A stretch of DNA of 64,000 nt from Photobacterium profundum SS9 (GCF_000196255.1 NC_006370.1:1146187-1210186), one strand, 5' to 3'. Positions 9,517-21,148 are shown, numbered from the stretch's first letter. The notes: generated by a model from the sequence alone, not told the origin. Numbers and translations: made by a program.

Positions 9517-11163
9517 ATGGCGATCCATCCTCGCGCTGGGCAACGCGCTCAGCAAGAAGATATGCATAATATTCCTGCATTAGTTGCAAACTACTTTTTG
9601 ATTGAGCCTAGTGCTTCAAATCCACAGCAGCACGTTGCTTTTGGCACGTCCGGTCATCGTGGAACGGCTGATAAAGGGACGTTTAACCAGCATCATATTT
9701 GGGCTATTGCTCAAGCTGTTGCTGAAGTACGTGCTGAAAAAGGTGTAACGGGTCCACTTTTCTTAGGTAAAGACACTCACGCTTTATCTGAACCAGCTTT
9801 TACCTCTACATTGGAAGTCTTGGTTGCGAATAATGTAAAAGTGGTTATCCAAGAAGATAATGGCTATACCCCAACGCCGGGTGTATCTCATGCCATTCTT
9901 TGCCATAACTTGGCAAATGCTGATAAAGCTGATGGTATCGTGATTACGCCTTCTCATAACCCACCGCAAGATGGTGGCATCAAGTACAACCCTGTACATG
10001 GTGGCCCTGCTGAAGGTGAGCTGACATCTGCAATCGAAAAGCGCGCAAATGAAATTATTGCTAAGGGCTTAGTTGATGTTAAGCGTGTAGCGATTGAAGT
10101 GGCACGTGCTAGCGATTTAGTGGTAGAAAAAGAGCTTGTAGCACCTTATGTTGACGACTTAGTGAATGTTGTTGATATGGCTGCGATTCAAAAAGCGAAT
10201 CTTAAGATTGGTGTTGATCCTTTAGGTGGCTCTGGTATTGAATACTGGCGTCAGATTGGTCAACATTATGGTCTCGATTTAACATTGATCAACGAATCAA
10301 TTGATCCGTCATTCCGTTTTATGTCACTCGACAAAGATGGCGCGATCCGAATGGATTGTTCTTCTCCATATGCAATGGCTGGTCTTCTTGCGCATAAAGA
10401 TAACTACGATTTAGCGTTTGGTAATGATCCTGATTATGATCGTCATGGTATCGTTACGCCTGCAGGTTTGATGAATCCTAACCATTTCTTGGCTGTGTGT
10501 ATTGATTATTTATACCGTCACCGCCCAGAGTGGAGCCAAAGTGTGGCTGTTGGTAAAACATTGGTTTCTAGTGCATTGATCGACCGTGTGGTTGCTGATT
10601 TAGGTCGTGATTTATGCGAAGTACCTGTTGGCTTTAAATGGTTTGTTGATGGTCTATATTCTGGTGAATTAGGCTTTGGTGGTGAAGAAAGTGCAGGGGC
10701 ATCGTTCCTTCGCATGAATGGCACACCATGGTCGACAGATAAAGATGGCATTCTTTTATGTTTACTTGCGGCAGAGATTACCGCGGTAACCGGTAAAAAC
10801 CCACAGCAGTATTATGAAGAGTTAGCTGCTAAGCATGGCGCTTCTGAGTACAACCGATTACAAGCTGTTGCAAATGCCGAACAAAAGTCGGTACTGAGCA
10901 AGCTATCTGCTGATATGGTTGCTGTTGAAACATTAGCTGGCGATGCCATTACTGCGCGACTAACTCATGCTCCTAGTAACGGTGCAGCAATTGGTGGTCT
11001 TAAAGTAACAACAGAGAACGGTTGGTTTGCTGCTCGCCCATCAGGTACTGAAGATATTTACAAGATTTACTGTGAAAGCTTTAAAGGTAAAGAACATCTA
11101 AGCCTTATTGAAAAAGAAGCACAAGAAATTGTAAGTAAAGTCTTTGCTGATGCTGGCTTATAA
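9517..11163 (+). CDS. pgm: Phosphoglucomutase (alpha-D-glucose specific)
   Basis: Interconverts glucose-1-phosphate and glucose-6-phosphate for glycogen and envelope sugar synthesis. The phosphoserine loop TPSHNPP has its Ser at residue 146, a metal-binding DPDYDRHG segment follows, and the sugar-binding GEESAG and phosphate-binding [10 protein letters not shown] loops are present. ATG 9517 is chosen because AAGGA lies just upstream and the protein then begins MAIHPRAGQ like E. coli Pgm. 548 aa. Starts 35 bp after seqA. Confidence 0.97.
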   Translation: MAIHPRAGQRAQQEDMHNIPALVANYFLIEPSASNPQQHVAFGTSGHRGTADKGTFNQHHIWAIAQAVAEVRAEKGVTGPLFLGKDTHALSEPAFTSTLEVLVANNVKVVIQEDNGYTPTPGVSHAILCHNLANADKADGIVITPSHNPPQDGGIKYNPVHGGPAEGELTSAIEKRANEIIAKGLVDVKRVAIEVARASDLVVEKELVAPYVDDLVNVVDMAAIQKANLKIGVDPLGGSGIEYWRQIGQHYGLDLTLINESIDPSFRFMSLDKDGAIRMDCSSPYAMAGLLAHKDNYDLAFGNDPDYDRHGIVTPAGLMNPNHFLAVCIDYLYRHRPEWSQSVAVGKTLVSSALIDRVVADLGRDLCEVPVGFKWFVDGLYSGELGFGGEESAGASFLRMNGTPWSTDKDGILLCLLAAEITAVTGKNPQQYYEELAAKHGASEYNRLQAVANAEQKSVLSKLSADMVAVETLAGDAITARLTHAPSNGAAIGGLKVTTENGWFAARPSGTEDIYKIYCESFKGKEHLSLIEKEAQEIVSKVFADAGL

Positions 11164-11217
11164 CAAACGGCTTTTCGTTATTGTTAGCGTGTAAAGCAAA
11201 CAATAATTGCTACCAAT

Positions 11218-11265
11218 AAACGCTCTACTATCCACTTTTACTATTGGATACTAGGGCGTTTTTTT
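11218..11265 (+). terminator. Terminator of seqA-pgm
   Basis: A long hairpin with about 17-bp imperfect arms, AAACGCTCTACTATCCA and its near complement, then seven T. Its 3' arm and T tract are also the last codons of the convergent DUF1853 gene. Confidence 0.88.
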
Positions 11266-12069
11266 ATGCAATGGCCATTCATTGGGTACGACAAACCAAA
11301 TTTGATTATCAGGTGAAATAGCCTGTGTTGGGCGTACTAACGAAGCGGTATCTAATATTGCTGTTAACTCTTCGTAAGCGGGGGGCGATATCCAATGTTG
11401 CTTATTGAGTTCTCTTAGCTGTATACCATTGCTAGACATTGTTTTAGCCTCTGCTTGAAAGCACCATTTTCCTGTAAGGCTATTAGGGTTAATTTCAATG
11501 CTAGATTGATGATTTGTTACTGTATCGTGATTGAATAATCGTCCTTGCATAATAAGACGCTTTACCGCTGGTTGTCCATAAATCGAATTGTATTGAGTGC
11601 GATAAGCATTATGATGGCTTAATTCAAGTTGATGCCTGCCCATTCGATTAATTTTTCTGTCTAATTGATCTTGGGCATTAGGTCCAATCCAATTACCTTG
11701 ATGTTCAAGATAGAATTTTATCGCGACTTCCCAATGTTCCAGCTCATTATTTTTCTTATTTCTCACAAGAAAATCAATCGCGCCAACGGTTTGATTATCC
11801 CATTGTAGCTGTATTTCTTCAGCGATTAATTCATAATTTGAATGAACATTAATAATCTTTAACCACAACCATTGATAATAGAAGCCAAGCCGCTGATTGC
11901 CGTTATAAGCCTCATAGCTGGGAATAGATGCGTGTTTATGGAGTTCCTCTAGCCATTCATTATCTATTTGATAATTAACGCCAAGGGTTAGGGTGGGGCA
12001 TGATAATACAGCAGAGATATCACGCCTGAATTGCTTTGCTCTGGTTGTGCTGTTGGCTGTAAATGGCAT
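11251..12069 (-). CDS. DUF1853 family protein
   Basis: 272 aa, cytosolic, resembling the DUF1853 family. The central stretch GFYYQWLWLKII, then AIDFLVRNKK, then HWEVAIKFYL has the D...ExxxK look of a PD-(D/E)XK nuclease core (seen: Asp, then Glu-Val-Ala-Ile-Lys), but no activity can be asserted from this. Its last codons lie inside the pgm terminator. Neighbours are pgm (convergent) and ybfA (divergent). Confidence 0.8.
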   Translation of the reverse strand: MPFTANSTTRAKQFRRDISAVLSCPTLTLGVNYQIDNEWLEELHKHASIPSYEAYNGNQRLGFYYQWLWLKIINVHSNYELIAEEIQLQWDNQTVGAIDFLVRNKKNNELEHWEVAIKFYLEHQGNWIGPNAQDQLDRKINRMGRHQLELSHHNAYRTQYNSIYGQPAVKRLIMQGRLFNHDTVTNHQSSIEINPNSLTGKWCFQAEAKTMSSNGIQLRELNKQHWISPPAYEELTAILDTASLVRPTQAISPDNQIWFVVPNEWPLHKKTP

Positions 12070-12184
12070 AGCTAACGCCTATATTAGTCAGAGAACGAAG
12101 TTGTTTGATTATTGTGCTAAATCATATATTTAATTATATGTTATCGCTTAGAATGCATACAGGTTAGACCAGTTTGGAGGCTGT

Positions 12185-12391
12185 ATGTATAAACCATTTT
12201 CGCTTTTTAAGATTATTCTTCGCCGCTTTTTTGTTGTACTTGCCGGACTTTTATCTCTTCCAGTCGTGGTTTTCTTACCTATATCTACACGTTCTCGGAT
12301 CTATAGTTATTTACATCGCTATTGGCTTAAAACCAGTAATAAACCTGTTTGGTTAAAACAGACCGAACATGGCGCGAAAGAGCTTTATTGA
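12185..12391 (+). CDS. ybfA: YbfA (DUF2517) small membrane protein
   Basis: 68 aa with one hydrophobic segment (about residues 14-32). The C-terminal half, SYLHRYWLKTSNKPVW, closely matches my memory of E. coli YbfA. ATG 12185 follows a perfect GGAGG ribosome site. Function unknown. The stop codon TGA at 12389-12391 falls within a fragment of the repeat that ends GGTAGCTTGGGTATA. Confidence 0.88.
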   Translation: MYKPFSLFKIILRRFFVVLAGLLSLPVVVFLPISTRSRIYSYLHRYWLKTSNKPVWLKQTEHGAKELY

Positions 12392-12448
12392 GGTAGCTTG
12401 GGTATACCTTTTACTTTTCAAAGTTATAATCAAGGTAACATGGGTATA
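12388..12448 (+). repeat. Fragments of the 266-bp repeat terminus
   Basis: TTGAGGTAGCTTGGGTATA at 12388-12406 is identical to the right end of the full element at 32793-33058. A degenerate second end, CAAGGTAACATGGGTATA, closes at 12448. No internal element sequence remains. Confidence 0.6.
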
Positions 12449-12470
12449 AAGATCATAACAGGAAGCCATA

Positions 12471-13229
12471 ATGAATAACCTGAAACTGGAAGCGGCATTA
12501 AACGAATTGCTCAGCCCTCATTTAATCAAAGATTATTGCCCGAACGGCCTTCAGGTTGAAGGTAAGACTCAGGTCAAAAAAATCATAACAGGTGTAACAG
12601 CATGCCAAGCCCTAATAGAGCGTGCTATTGAAGAAAAAGCGGATGCATTATTAGTTCACCACGGCTTTTTTTGGAAAGGTGAACCCGCTGAAATCCGAGG
12701 TATGAAATTTCGTCGTATTAAAGCGCTTATTGAAAATGGTATTAATCTTTATGCTTATCATTTGCCGCTAGATGTGCATCCAGAATTGGGTAATAACGCT
12801 AAACTGGCACAAATGCTTGAACTGGAAGTGATTGGTGGATTAGAAGATGGCAATCCCCGATCGGTGGCGATGTACGGACAACTCGACAAAGCGATAACGG
12901 GCGCTGAATTAGCGTCTCGACTTTCTATCGGGTTACATCGTGAGCCTTTGCATATTGGTGACAATGCACCGACTGACATTAAAACGGTGGGTTGGTGCAC
13001 TGGCGGTGGACAAGATTATATTGATCTAGCGGCACAAAAAGGGCTTGATGCTTTTATTTCGGGTGAGATTTCTGAGCGGACGGTTCACACTGCGCGTGAG
13101 TTAGGCATTCATTATTTTGCGGCTGGGCACCATGCCACTGAGCGTTATGGTGTAAAGGCGTTAGGTGAATGGTTAGCGCAAGAGCATCAATTCGATGTGA
13201 CGTTTATCGATATTGATAATCCGGTTTAG
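12471..13229 (+). CDS. ybgI: Nif3-like dinuclear metal-centre protein YbgI
   Basis: 252 aa of the NIF3/DUF34 family, which forms hexameric rings with two metals per subunit. Family motifs are the N-terminal CPNGLQVEG, the metal-binding LLVHHGFFW near residue 64, and the C-terminal FAAGHHATERYGV with metal-binding His and Glu. The true substrate in the cell is not settled for this family. It sits convergent to gltA with a terminator between them, in the same neighbourhood as in E. coli. Confidence 0.94.
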   Translation: MNNLKLEAALNELLSPHLIKDYCPNGLQVEGKTQVKKIITGVTACQALIERAIEEKADALLVHHGFFWKGEPAEIRGMKFRRIKALIENGINLYAYHLPLDVHPELGNNAKLAQMLELEVIGGLEDGNPRSVAMYGQLDKAITGAELASRLSIGLHREPLHIGDNAPTDIKTVGWCTGGGQDYIDLAAQKGLDAFISGEISERTVHTARELGIHYFAAGHHATERYGVKALGEWLAQEHQFDVTFIDIDNPV

Positions 13230-13240
13230 AATTTAAGTAG

Positions 13241-13275
13241 CGAGTGACGAGAATCTAGTTTCTCGTCACTCGTTT
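13241..13275 (+). terminator. Terminator of ybgI
   Basis: Perfect 13-bp arms CGAGTGACGAGAA / TTCTCGTCACTCG (13241-13253, 13260-13272) then TTTTCT. Confidence 0.85.
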
Positions 13276-13280
13276 TCTAG

Positions 13281-14570
13281 TTACTCTCTTTCATGAAGAG
13301 GTTTAAATTCGCGTTGTAGTTTACCAGTGTAAAGCTGACGAGGACGACCGATGCGATTATCAGGGTCACCGTGCATTTCGCTCCAGTGTGCAATCCAACC
13401 AACAGTCCGAGACATGGCGAAAATAACCGTAAACATTGAAATTGGAATACCAATAGCTTTCAAGATTAGACCTGAGTAGAAATCGACATTCGGGTACAGT
13501 TTCTTGTCAATAAAGTACGGGTCAGAAAGTGCGATACGTTCCAGTTCCATTGCTATATCAAGCAGTGGGTCTTGGATATTAAGCTCTTCTAATACTTCAT
13601 GACATGCTTCACGCATTACTGTCGCACGTGGGTCATAGTTTTTGTAAACGCGGTGACCAAAGCCCATAAGACGGAACGGGTCATCTTTGTCTTTTGCACG
13701 TTCTATATATTCTGCAATTTTATCAACGCTGCCAATTTCTTCTAGCATTTTCAAGCAGGCTTCATTTGCCCCGCCATGTGCAGGTCCCCAAAGTGACGCA
13801 ATACCAGCTGCAATACATGCAAACGGGTTAGCGCCTGAAGAGCCAGCTAAACGTACAGTCGATGTTGAAGCATTTTGTTCGTGATCGGCATGCAAGGTGA
13901 AGATCTTATCCATTGCACGCGCAATAACTGGGCTAACATCATACTCTTCACACGGAGTCGCAAACATCATATGCAGGAAGTTTTCTGCATAATCTAGATC
14001 GTTGCGAGGGAAGATGAATGGTTGTCCAATTGAGTATTTGTAACACATTGAAGCAAGTGTCGGCATTTTTGATAGCAAACGGAATGCCGTGATTTCACGG
14101 TGGCTATCATTGTTGATATCTAACGAATCATGGTAAAACGCTGCAAGTGCTCCAACCACACCACACATAACTGCCATAGGGTGAGCATCTCGACGGAAAC
14201 CGTGGAAGAAGCTAGCAATTTGTTCATGAACCATTGTGTGACGAGTCACTGTAGTACGGAAAAATTCGTACTGAGCTCGGGTTGGCACTTCACCATATAA
14301 CAATACGTAACATACTTCTAAGTAGTCAGCGTTATTGGCTAATTGGTCGATAGGGTAGCCACGGTGTAACAGGATACCTTTGTCGCCATCAATGTAAGTA
14401 ATTTGAGATTCACATGATGCTGTGGCTAGAAAACCAGGATCAAATGTAAAGTAACCGCTAGCGCCAAGTTTACGCACATCAATTACATCTGGCCCCTGAG
14501 AGCCCCCAAGAATTGGTAGTTCGATTGGGGCTTTCCCTTCAATATGAAGAGTCGCTTTCTTATCCGCCAT
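13281..14570 (-). CDS. gltA: Citrate synthase
   Basis: Condenses acetyl-CoA and oxaloacetate, the entry step of the TCA cycle. It is a hexameric Gram-negative type by length (429 aa) and carries the family motif [13 protein letters not shown] with catalytic His, and [21 protein letters not shown] start at ATG 14570, preceded by AAGGAGA and giving an N-terminus MADKKATL like E. coli; the open frame extends 27 codons further but without a ribosome site. Divergent from sdhC across a 411-base gap. Confidence 0.98.
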   Translation of the reverse strand: MADKKATLHIEGKAPIELPILGGSQGPDVIDVRKLGASGYFTFDPGFLATASCESQITYIDGDKGILLHRGYPIDQLANNADYLEVCYVLLYGEVPTRAQYEFFRTTVTRHTMVHEQIASFFHGFRRDAHPMAVMCGVVGALAAFYHDSLDINNDSHREITAFRLLSKMPTLASMCYKYSIGQPFIFPRNDLDYAENFLHMMFATPCEEYDVSPVIARAMDKIFTLHADHEQNASTSTVRLAGSSGANPFACIAAGIASLWGPAHGGANEACLKMLEEIGSVDKIAEYIERAKDKDDPFRLMGFGHRVYKNYDPRATVMREACHEVLEELNIQDPLLDIAMELERIALSDPYFIDKKLYPNVDFYSGLILKAIGIPISMFTVIFAMSRTVGWIAHWSEMHGDPDNRIGRPRQLYTGKLQREFKPLHERE

Positions 14571-14981
14571 AACAATCTCCTTTGCTATTATTATAATCCT
14601 AATCCAATACGGACCTCCTTTTGTTGTACCTTTCGTTAGCCCAAATGTCAATTTTGATGCCGTTTTGTGTGCGCTTGTTAATAAGTTTGAATAAAAAGGT
14701 GTAGATTTCTAAAAGCGTGTTAGAGGTCATGTAACGAAATTTGTGTTTGGTTGTTACGGGGCGTATACTCGCGGCAGGTCTCTGGTTATGCTAATGCCAG
14801 AAGCGAATGCTTAAGTTATTAATAATATTAGTTACTTAGGTTGAGGGCTGTTTAACTTTGATGTAAAAACAACCTGGCAACCTAACGTTACATATATGTT
14901 GCACTTATTCGTTGGCGTAGCAGATGGCCGGGGAGTTTTATAAAAATAAAATGCTTCAATGGAGCTGAGTGGGCAAACACC
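14571..14981. other. gltA-sdhC divergent intergenic region
   Basis: 411 bases with no gene. Both TCA-cycle promoters must lie here. I see AT-rich stretches such as GTTATTAATAATATTAGTTAC near 14814-14834 that could hold ArcA- or promoter-type sites, but no motif is clear enough to name. Confidence 0.5.
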
Positions 14982-15362
14982 GTGAAAGTTAAAAAGCCAA
15001 GACCTGTCAATCTTGATCTACAGACGATTCGCTTCCCCTTACCTGCGATTGCGTCAATCCTACACCGCGTATCCGGCGTTATTACGTTCGTTTCTGTTGC
15101 TATCTTACTCTGGTTACTGAGTATTTCTTTATCTTCCCCTGAAGGTTTTGCAAGTGCAGCCAGCATTGCTGACAGTTTTTTTGTGAAATTTATATTATGG
15201 GGTGTGTTAACAGCATTGTTCTATCACATTGTGGTAGGTGTTCGTCACCTATTAATGGATATGGGATATTTTGAAGAAATGGAAACAGGCATTGCAAGCA
15301 CGAAAGTGAGCTTTGTCATTGTTGCTGTTCTTTCTGTATTTGCTGGAGGCCTAGTATGGTAA
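14982..15362 (+). CDS. sdhC: Succinate dehydrogenase cytochrome b556 subunit
   Basis: Membrane anchor of succinate:quinone reductase; binds haem b and ubiquinone together with SdhD. 126 aa with three hydrophobic helices. The signature [20 protein letters not shown] is near the N-terminus, followed by LHRVSGV with quinone-site residues, and the haem ligand His lies in [14 protein letters not shown]. Starts with GTG 14982 with only a weak ribosome site. First gene of sdhCDAB-sucABCD; the stop overlaps sdhD by 7 bases. Confidence 0.95.
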   Translation: MKVKKPRPVNLDLQTIRFPLPAIASILHRVSGVITFVSVAILLWLLSISLSSPEGFASAASIADSFFVKFILWGVLTALFYHIVVGVRHLLMDMGYFEEMETGIASTKVSFVIVAVLSVFAGGLVW

Positions 15363-15703
15363 ACAATGTATCCACAGTCGGCCGTAATGGTATCCACGAT
15401 TTTATCTTGATTCGCGCAACCGCAATCATTCTAACCCTTTACACCATTTATATGGTCGGTTTTTTCGCTTTTGGTCCTGACCTTAGTTTTGAAACTTGGA
15501 CTGCCTTTTGGGGGCAACTAAGTACTAAGGTTTTCACTATGTTGGCATTAGTCTCGATTCTTGTTCACGCCTGGATTGGTTTGTGGCAGGTTTTGACCGA
15601 TTACATTAAATGTGCTGCTTTGCGAGCAGGCATTCAGTTTGGTGTTGTAGTCGTACTTTTTGTTTACCTATTTTCAGGTTTCTTCATTGTGTGGGGTGTG
15701 TAA
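15356..15703 (+). CDS. sdhD: Succinate dehydrogenase membrane anchor
   Basis: Second membrane anchor of succinate dehydrogenase. 115 aa with three transmembrane helices (about residues 15-35, 57-77, 88-112). The His in [21 protein letters not shown] is the likely second haem b ligand. ATG 15356 overlaps the sdhC stop, so translation is coupled, and the stop is directly followed by the sdhA start. Confidence 0.95.
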   Translation: MVNNVSTVGRNGIHDFILIRATAIILTLYTIYMVGFFAFGPDLSFETWTAFWGQLSTKVFTMLALVSILVHAWIGLWQVLTDYIKCAALRAGIQFGVVVVLFVYLFSGFFIVWGV

Positions 15704-17470
15704 GTGAGCATTGCAGTTCGTGAGTTTGATGCCGTAGTTATCGGTGCTGGTGGTGCAGGTATGCGCGCAGCACTACAAATTTCTGAACAAGGCCTTAGCT
15801 GTGCTTTGTTGTCTAAAGTCTTCCCTACACGTTCTCATACTGTGTCAGCGCAGGGTGGTATTACCGTTGCTCTTGGTAATTCACATCCCGATAATTGGCA
15901 ATGGCATATGTACGACACAGTAAAAGGTTCTGATTACATTGGTGATCAGAATGCTATTGAATACATGTGTCAGAACGGACCTAAATCTGTAATCGAACTT
16001 GAAAAGATGGGTCTTCCTTTTTCTCGTTTTGAAGATGGTTCGATTTACCAGCGTCCTTTTGGCGGTCAATCAAAAGCATTTGGTGGCGAACAAGCGGCAC
16101 GTACAGCGGCTGCGGCTGACCGTACGGGTCACGCACTTCTACATACCCTGTACCAACAGAATATCAAGCATAAAACAACCATCTTTTCTGAGTGGTATGC
16201 ACTTGATTTAGTTAAAAATCAAGATGGTGCAATCCTTGGCTGTACTGCAATTTGTATGGAAACTGGCGAAACTTGTTACTTTAAAGCGAAGGCGACAATT
16301 TTAGCGACTGGTGGTGCTGGTCGTATTTATGCATCAACAACGAATGCATTTATTAATACAGGCGATGGTGTTGGTATGGCACTTCGTGCTGGTGTACCAA
16401 TGCAAGACATCGAAATGTGGCAATTCCACCCTACGGGTATTGCTGGCGCTGGTGTTTTAGTGACGGAAGGTTGCCGTGGTGAAGGTGGTTACTTACTTAA
16501 CAAAGACGGCGAACGTTTCATGGAACGCTATGCCCCTAATGCGAAAGACCTTGCTGGTCGAGACGTTGTTGCGCGTTCAATGATGATCGAAATTCGTGAA
16601 GGGCGTGGTTGTGATGGCCCATGGGGTCCACACCTTAAGCTTAAATTGGATCACCTTGGTAAAGATGTACTTGAGTCTCGTCTTCCTGGTATTTGTGAAT
16701 TGTCGCGTACATTCGCACATATCGATCCAGTGAAAGAACCCATTCCAGTCATCCCAACATGTCACTACATGATGGGTGGTGTACCTACGCAAGTTTCTGG
16801 TCAAGCGCTTAAACAAAACAGTGCAGGTCAGGATGAGGAAGTACAAGGTCTATTTGCTTGTGGTGAAATTGCATCTGTATCGGTACACGGTGCAAACCGT
16901 TTAGGTGGCAACTCACTGCTTGATTTAGTTGTATTTGGTCGTGCGACAGGCTTACACCTAGGTGAAACGCTGTCAGCACAATCTGAAGCTCGCCCTGCAA
17001 GTGAATCTGATATTGAAGCATCTTTAGCACGTGTAAATCGTTGGAACAGTACGCAAAAAGGTGAAGACCCCGTTCAAATTCGTAAAGATTTACAGTCTTG
17101 TATGCAAAATAACTTCTCGGTATTCCGTGAAGGTGAGGCAATGGCGACAGGCCTAGAAGAACTTAAAGCTATCCGTGAGCGTCTGAAAGATGCACGTCTA
17201 GATGATACGTCGACTGAGTTCAACACTCAGCGTATTGAATGTTTAGAGCTTGATAACTTAATGGAAACTGCATACGCGACAGCCGTTGCTGCGAATTTCC
17301 GAACAGAAAGTCGTGGTGCACATGCTCGTTTCGACTTCCCTGAGCGTGATGATGAGAATTGGCTATGTCACTCAATTTACAACCCTGAGACAGAGCAAAT
17401 GTCGAAGCGTGCTGTAAATATGAAACCGCTAACTCGCGAAGCGTTCCCGCCAAAAGCGCGTACTTACTAG
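15704..17470 (+). CDS. sdhA: Succinate dehydrogenase flavoprotein subunit
   Basis: Catalytic subunit that oxidises succinate to fumarate. The FAD-binding GAGGAGM is at residues 14-20, and the His of [11 protein letters not shown] (His45) is the covalent FAD attachment site as in E. coli. Substrate-site segments HPTGIAGAG and [10 protein letters not shown] are intact. 588 aa, the same as E. coli. Starts with GTG 15704 immediately after the sdhD stop, so coupled to it. Confidence 0.98.
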   Translation: MSIAVREFDAVVIGAGGAGMRAALQISEQGLSCALLSKVFPTRSHTVSAQGGITVALGNSHPDNWQWHMYDTVKGSDYIGDQNAIEYMCQNGPKSVIELEKMGLPFSRFEDGSIYQRPFGGQSKAFGGEQAARTAAAADRTGHALLHTLYQQNIKHKTTIFSEWYALDLVKNQDGAILGCTAICMETGETCYFKAKATILATGGAGRIYASTTNAFINTGDGVGMALRAGVPMQDIEMWQFHPTGIAGAGVLVTEGCRGEGGYLLNKDGERFMERYAPNAKDLAGRDVVARSMMIEIREGRGCDGPWGPHLKLKLDHLGKDVLESRLPGICELSRTFAHIDPVKEPIPVIPTCHYMMGGVPTQVSGQALKQNSAGQDEEVQGLFACGEIASVSVHGANRLGGNSLLDLVVFGRATGLHLGETLSAQSEARPASESDIEASLARVNRWNSTQKGEDPVQIRKDLQSCMQNNFSVFREGEAMATGLEELKAIRERLKDARLDDTSTEFNTQRIECLELDNLMETAYATAVAANFRTESRGAHARFDFPERDDENWLCHSIYNPETEQMSKRAVNMKPLTREAFPPKARTY

Positions 17471-17483
17471 GAAGGGAAGACTA

Positions 17484-18197
17484 ATGAAACTGAATTTTTC
17501 AATTTATCGTTATAATCCAGACATTGATAATGCGCCGCACATGAAAGGTTATACCCTTGATGTGCCAGAAGGCTCTGACATGATGGTTCTTGACGCGTTA
17601 ATTTTGCTGAAAGAACAAGATCCGACACTGGCTTTCCGTCGCTCATGTCGTGAAGGCGTGTGTGGTTCTGATGGTGTAAACATGAATGGCACGAATGGCC
17701 TTGCTTGTATTACTCCTTTGTCTGCACTAATCACTGATAAAACTATCGTGATTCGTCCATTGCCGGGCTTGCCTGTTATCCGTGATTTGATCATTGATAT
17801 GGAACAGTTTTACGTAAACTACGCGAAAGTGAAACCGTATCTTATTGATGATGGTGCACTACCACCTGCGCGTGAAAACCTGCAGTCGCCAGAAGATCGT
17901 GCCCATCTTGACGGTTTATACGATTGTATTATGTGTGCTTGTTGTTCGACATCTTGTCCATCTTTCTGGTGGAATCCAGATAAATTCATCGGACCAGCTG
18001 GTCTGTTAGCGGCGTACAGATGGCTAATCGATAGCCGAGATACTGCAACAGATGAACGATTGTCTGATCTAGACGACGCTTTTAGCGTTTTTCGTTGCCA
18101 TGGCATCATGAACTGTGTAAATGTTTGTCCTAAGGGATTAAATCCAACCAAAGCAATTGGTCACATTAAATCAATGCTGCTTAAACGAGCGGTATAA
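17484..18197 (+). CDS. sdhB: Succinate dehydrogenase iron-sulfur subunit
   Basis: Passes electrons from FAD to quinone. The [2Fe-2S] ligands are Cys55, Cys60, Asp63 and Cys75. The second motif CIMCACCSTSCPS and third CHGIMNCVNVCPKGLNPTKAI supply the [4Fe-4S] and [3Fe-4S] clusters. 237 aa. Lies 13 bp after sdhA with AGGAAGGGAAG as ribosome site. A partial terminator hairpin follows before sucA. Confidence 0.98.
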   Translation: MKLNFSIYRYNPDIDNAPHMKGYTLDVPEGSDMMVLDALILLKEQDPTLAFRRSCREGVCGSDGVNMNGTNGLACITPLSALITDKTIVIRPLPGLPVIRDLIIDMEQFYVNYAKVKPYLIDDGALPPARENLQSPEDRAHLDGLYDCIMCACCSTSCPSFWWNPDKFIGPAGLLAAYRWLIDSRDTATDERLSDLDDAFSVFRCHGIMNCVNVCPKGLNPTKAIGHIKSMLLKRAV

Positions 18198-18216
18198 ATA
18201 AAAGAATTATCGATAT

Positions 18217-18252
18217 GCTAGCCTGATCTGCTTGTCAGCAAGGCTAGCTTTT
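18217..18252 (+). terminator. Possible partial terminator between sdhB and sucA
   Basis: 8-bp arms GCTAGCCT / AGGCTAGC (18217-18224, 18241-18248) and TTTT. The short T tract suggests incomplete termination, or a processing site that sets the sdh to suc ratio. Confidence 0.5.
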
Positions 18253-18306
18253 AAGTCCGGCTTAGAGACCGGAAAAACGGCGATAACTAGTGGTTAAGGG
18301 AAAACA

Positions 18307-21120
18307 ATGCAGAACGGCGTTATGAAGGCATGGCTTGAGTCTTCACACCTAGCTGGCGCCAATGCGACTTATGTAGAAGACCTCTACGAGTTGTATCTTA
18401 GCGACCCAGAATTAGTTGATGAACAATGGCAAACCGTTTTTGGTGATTTGCCAGTAGTGAATGAGAATGTTGTAGAACAACCTCATTCACGTGTTCGTGA
18501 TTATTTCCGACGTCTAGCGAAAGAAACAACCCATCTAAGCGCTACCGTCAGTGATCCAGATGTAGATGTTAAGCAAGTTAAGGTATTGCAGTTAATTAAC
18601 GCATACCGTTTCCGTGGGCATCAACACGCAAACCTCGATCCTCTAGGATTGTGGCAGCAGGAACGAGTTCTTGAACTTGACCCAGGATTCCACAATTTAA
18701 CTGAGGATGATTTTAACGAAAGTTTCAACGTCGGTTCTTTTGCCGTCGGTCAAGAAACGATGAAACTTTCAGAAATATATGCAGCACTGAAGAAAACCTA
18801 CTGTGGTTCTATCGGTGCAGAATATATGCATATTACGAATACGGATGAAAAACGTTGGATTCAGCAGCGTCTTGAATCTGTATCGAGCACTGGTACGTTT
18901 AGTAAAGATGAAAAGCAATGTTTTCTTGAAGAGTTAACAGCTGCCGAAGGTCTTGAACGTTACCTTGGTGCAAAATTCCCAGGTGCGAAACGTTTCTCGT
19001 TGGAAGGTGGCGATGCCCTTATTCCAATGATGAAAGAACTGATCCGTCATGCTGGTAGTCAGGGTGTACGTGAAGTTGTTGTTGGTATGGCTCACCGTGG
19101 TCGTCTCAACATGCTTGTTAACGTGCTGGGCAAAAAACCGCAAGACTTGTTTGACGAGTTTGCGGGTAAACATGGGGAAAGTTGGGGTACAGGTGATGTG
19201 AAATATCACCAAGGTTTCTCTGCTGACTTTGCAACCCCTGGTGGTGATGTGCATTTAGCTCTCGCATTTAATCCATCACACCTAGAAATTGTTAACCCTG
19301 TTGTTGTCGGCTCTGTTCGTGCTCGTCAAGATCGCTTAGGTGATAGTGATGGTTCGAAAGTTCTGCCTATTACACTTCACGGTGACTCTGCGATTGCAGG
19401 GCAGGGTGTCGTAGCTGAAACGTTTAATATGTCTCAGGCGCGCGGTTACCGCGTTGGTGGTACTATACGCATCGTCGTGAATAACCAAATCGGCTTTACA
19501 ACGTCTAACCCTCAGGATATGCGATCAACCGAATACTGTACTGATATCGCGAAAATGGTCCAAGCACCTATTTTCCACGTCAATGCTGATGATCCAGAAG
19601 CCGTTGCTTTTGTTACGCGTATCGCATTTGATTTCCGTAATACATTCAAACGTGATGTAGTTATTGATTTGGTTTGTTACCGACGCCATGGTCATAACGA
19701 AGCTGATGAGCCCAATGCAACTCAGCCCTTGATGTATCAAAAAATCAAAAAGCACCCAACACCACGTAAAATTTATGCTGATACACTGACCGACAGCGGA
19801 AGCTTCGAGTTAGAAACAGCAACAAGCCTTGTGAACGAATATCGTGATGCGCTTGACCGCGGCGAATGTGTGGTTAAAGAATGGCGTCCGATGAAGCTGC
19901 ATTCAGTTGACTGGGCTCCATACCTTGGTCATGACTGGACAGTTGACTGGGCAAGCAAAGTTGAACGTGAACGTTTACAAGAACTTGGTAAGCGTATTTG
20001 TCAGTTCCCCGAAAGCCATACGTTACAAGGGCGAGTACAGAAACTGTATAACGACCGTTTATCCATGTTAGCGGGTGATAAGCTTGTTGATTGGGGGATG
20101 GCTGAAACATTAGCGTATGCAACTTTAGTTGATGACGGTAATCGTATTCGTATTACAGGACAAGATTCTGGTCGTGGTACGTTCTTCCACCGCCACGCTG
20201 TATTGCACAACCAAGCAGATGCCAGCACCTATGTACCGCTAGCAAACCTTCATGATAAGCAAGGTCCATTTGAAGTTATCGACTCGGTTCTCTCTGAAGA
20301 AGCAGTGTTAGCTTTCGAATACGGTTATGCAACGGCAGAGCCAAGTGGTTTAACCATTTGGGAAGCACAGTTTGGTGACTTTGCTAACGGTGCTCAGGTT
20401 GTTATAGACCAGTTCATTAGTTCAGGTGAACAAAAGTGGGGACGTATGTGTGGCTTAACCATGCTGCTGCCGCACGGTTATGAAGGTCAAGGTCCTGAGC
20501 ACTCATCTGCTCGCCTTGAACGTTACTTGCAGCTTTGTGCTGAGCAAAATATGCAAGTCATCGTGCCATCTACACCTGCACAGGTTTATCACATGTTACG
20601 ACGTCAGGTTGTACGCCCTATGCGTCGTCCTATGATCGTGATGTCACCGAAATCACTGCTTCGCCATCCACTGTGTGTTTCGACGATGGAAGACTTAGCG
20701 GAAGGTACATTCCAACCGGCGATTGGTGAGGTAGATGCACTAGATCCGACACAAGTGAAACGTGTCGTGTTCTGTTCTGGTAAGGTTTATTACGATCTTC
20801 TAGAGCAACGTCGTAAAAATGATAAAACTGATGTTGCTATTGTTCGTATTGAACAGCTATACCCATTCCCTAAAGAAAATGTTGAAGCTACATTGGCTGA
20901 TTATCAACATGTTACCGACTATGTTTGGTGTCAAGAAGAGCCTCAAAACCAAGGTGCATGGTATTCAAGTCAGCACAATTTCCGTTCAGCATTGCCAAAA
21001 GGCTCTGATTTGAATTATGCAGGTCGCCCTGCATCGGCGTCACCGGCTGTGGGTTACATGTCGGTACACCTTAAGCAGCAGAAAGCGTTAGTTGAAGACG
21101 CTCTGACTATCACAGAATAA
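18307..21120 (+). CDS. sucA: 2-oxoglutarate dehydrogenase E1
   Basis: Thiamine-diphosphate-dependent decarboxylase that starts the conversion of 2-oxoglutarate to succinyl-CoA. 937 aa, close to E. coli SucA (933), including the N-terminal E2-binding region that begins [19 protein letters not shown]. Motifs: [10 protein letters not shown], the ThDP-binding [31 protein letters not shown], and [20 protein letters not shown] 18307 has AAGGGAAAA upstream. Follows sdhB and precedes sucB by 28 bp. Confidence 0.98.
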   Translation: MQNGVMKAWLESSHLAGANATYVEDLYELYLSDPELVDEQWQTVFGDLPVVNENVVEQPHSRVRDYFRRLAKETTHLSATVSDPDVDVKQVKVLQLINAYRFRGHQHANLDPLGLWQQERVLELDPGFHNLTEDDFNESFNVGSFAVGQETMKLSEIYAALKKTYCGSIGAEYMHITNTDEKRWIQQRLESVSSTGTFSKDEKQCFLEELTAAEGLERYLGAKFPGAKRFSLEGGDALIPMMKELIRHAGSQGVREVVVGMAHRGRLNMLVNVLGKKPQDLFDEFAGKHGESWGTGDVKYHQGFSADFATPGGDVHLALAFNPSHLEIVNPVVVGSVRARQDRLGDSDGSKVLPITLHGDSAIAGQGVVAETFNMSQARGYRVGGTIRIVVNNQIGFTTSNPQDMRSTEYCTDIAKMVQAPIFHVNADDPEAVAFVTRIAFDFRNTFKRDVVIDLVCYRRHGHNEADEPNATQPLMYQKIKKHPTPRKIYADTLTDSGSFELETATSLVNEYRDALDRGECVVKEWRPMKLHSVDWAPYLGHDWTVDWASKVERERLQELGKRICQFPESHTLQGRVQKLYNDRLSMLAGDKLVDWGMAETLAYATLVDDGNRIRITGQDSGRGTFFHRHAVLHNQADASTYVPLANLHDKQGPFEVIDSVLSEEAVLAFEYGYATAEPSGLTIWEAQFGDFANGAQVVIDQFISSGEQKWGRMCGLTMLLPHGYEGQGPEHSSARLERYLQLCAEQNMQVIVPSTPAQVYHMLRRQVVRPMRRPMIVMSPKSLLRHPLCVSTMEDLAEGTFQPAIGEVDALDPTQVKRVVFCSGKVYYDLLEQRRKNDKTDVAIVRIEQLYPFPKENVEATLADYQHVTDYVWCQEEPQNQGAWYSSQHNFRSALPKGSDLNYAGRPASASPAVGYMSVHLKQQKALVEDALTITE

Positions 21121-21148
21121 GAACTGGAAACAAAAGGACAAAACCGAT

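Noticed and set aside
14571..14651. 27-codon extension at the start of gltA
   Set aside because: No ribosome site and absent from known citrate synthases; ATG 14570 is preceded by AAGGAG.
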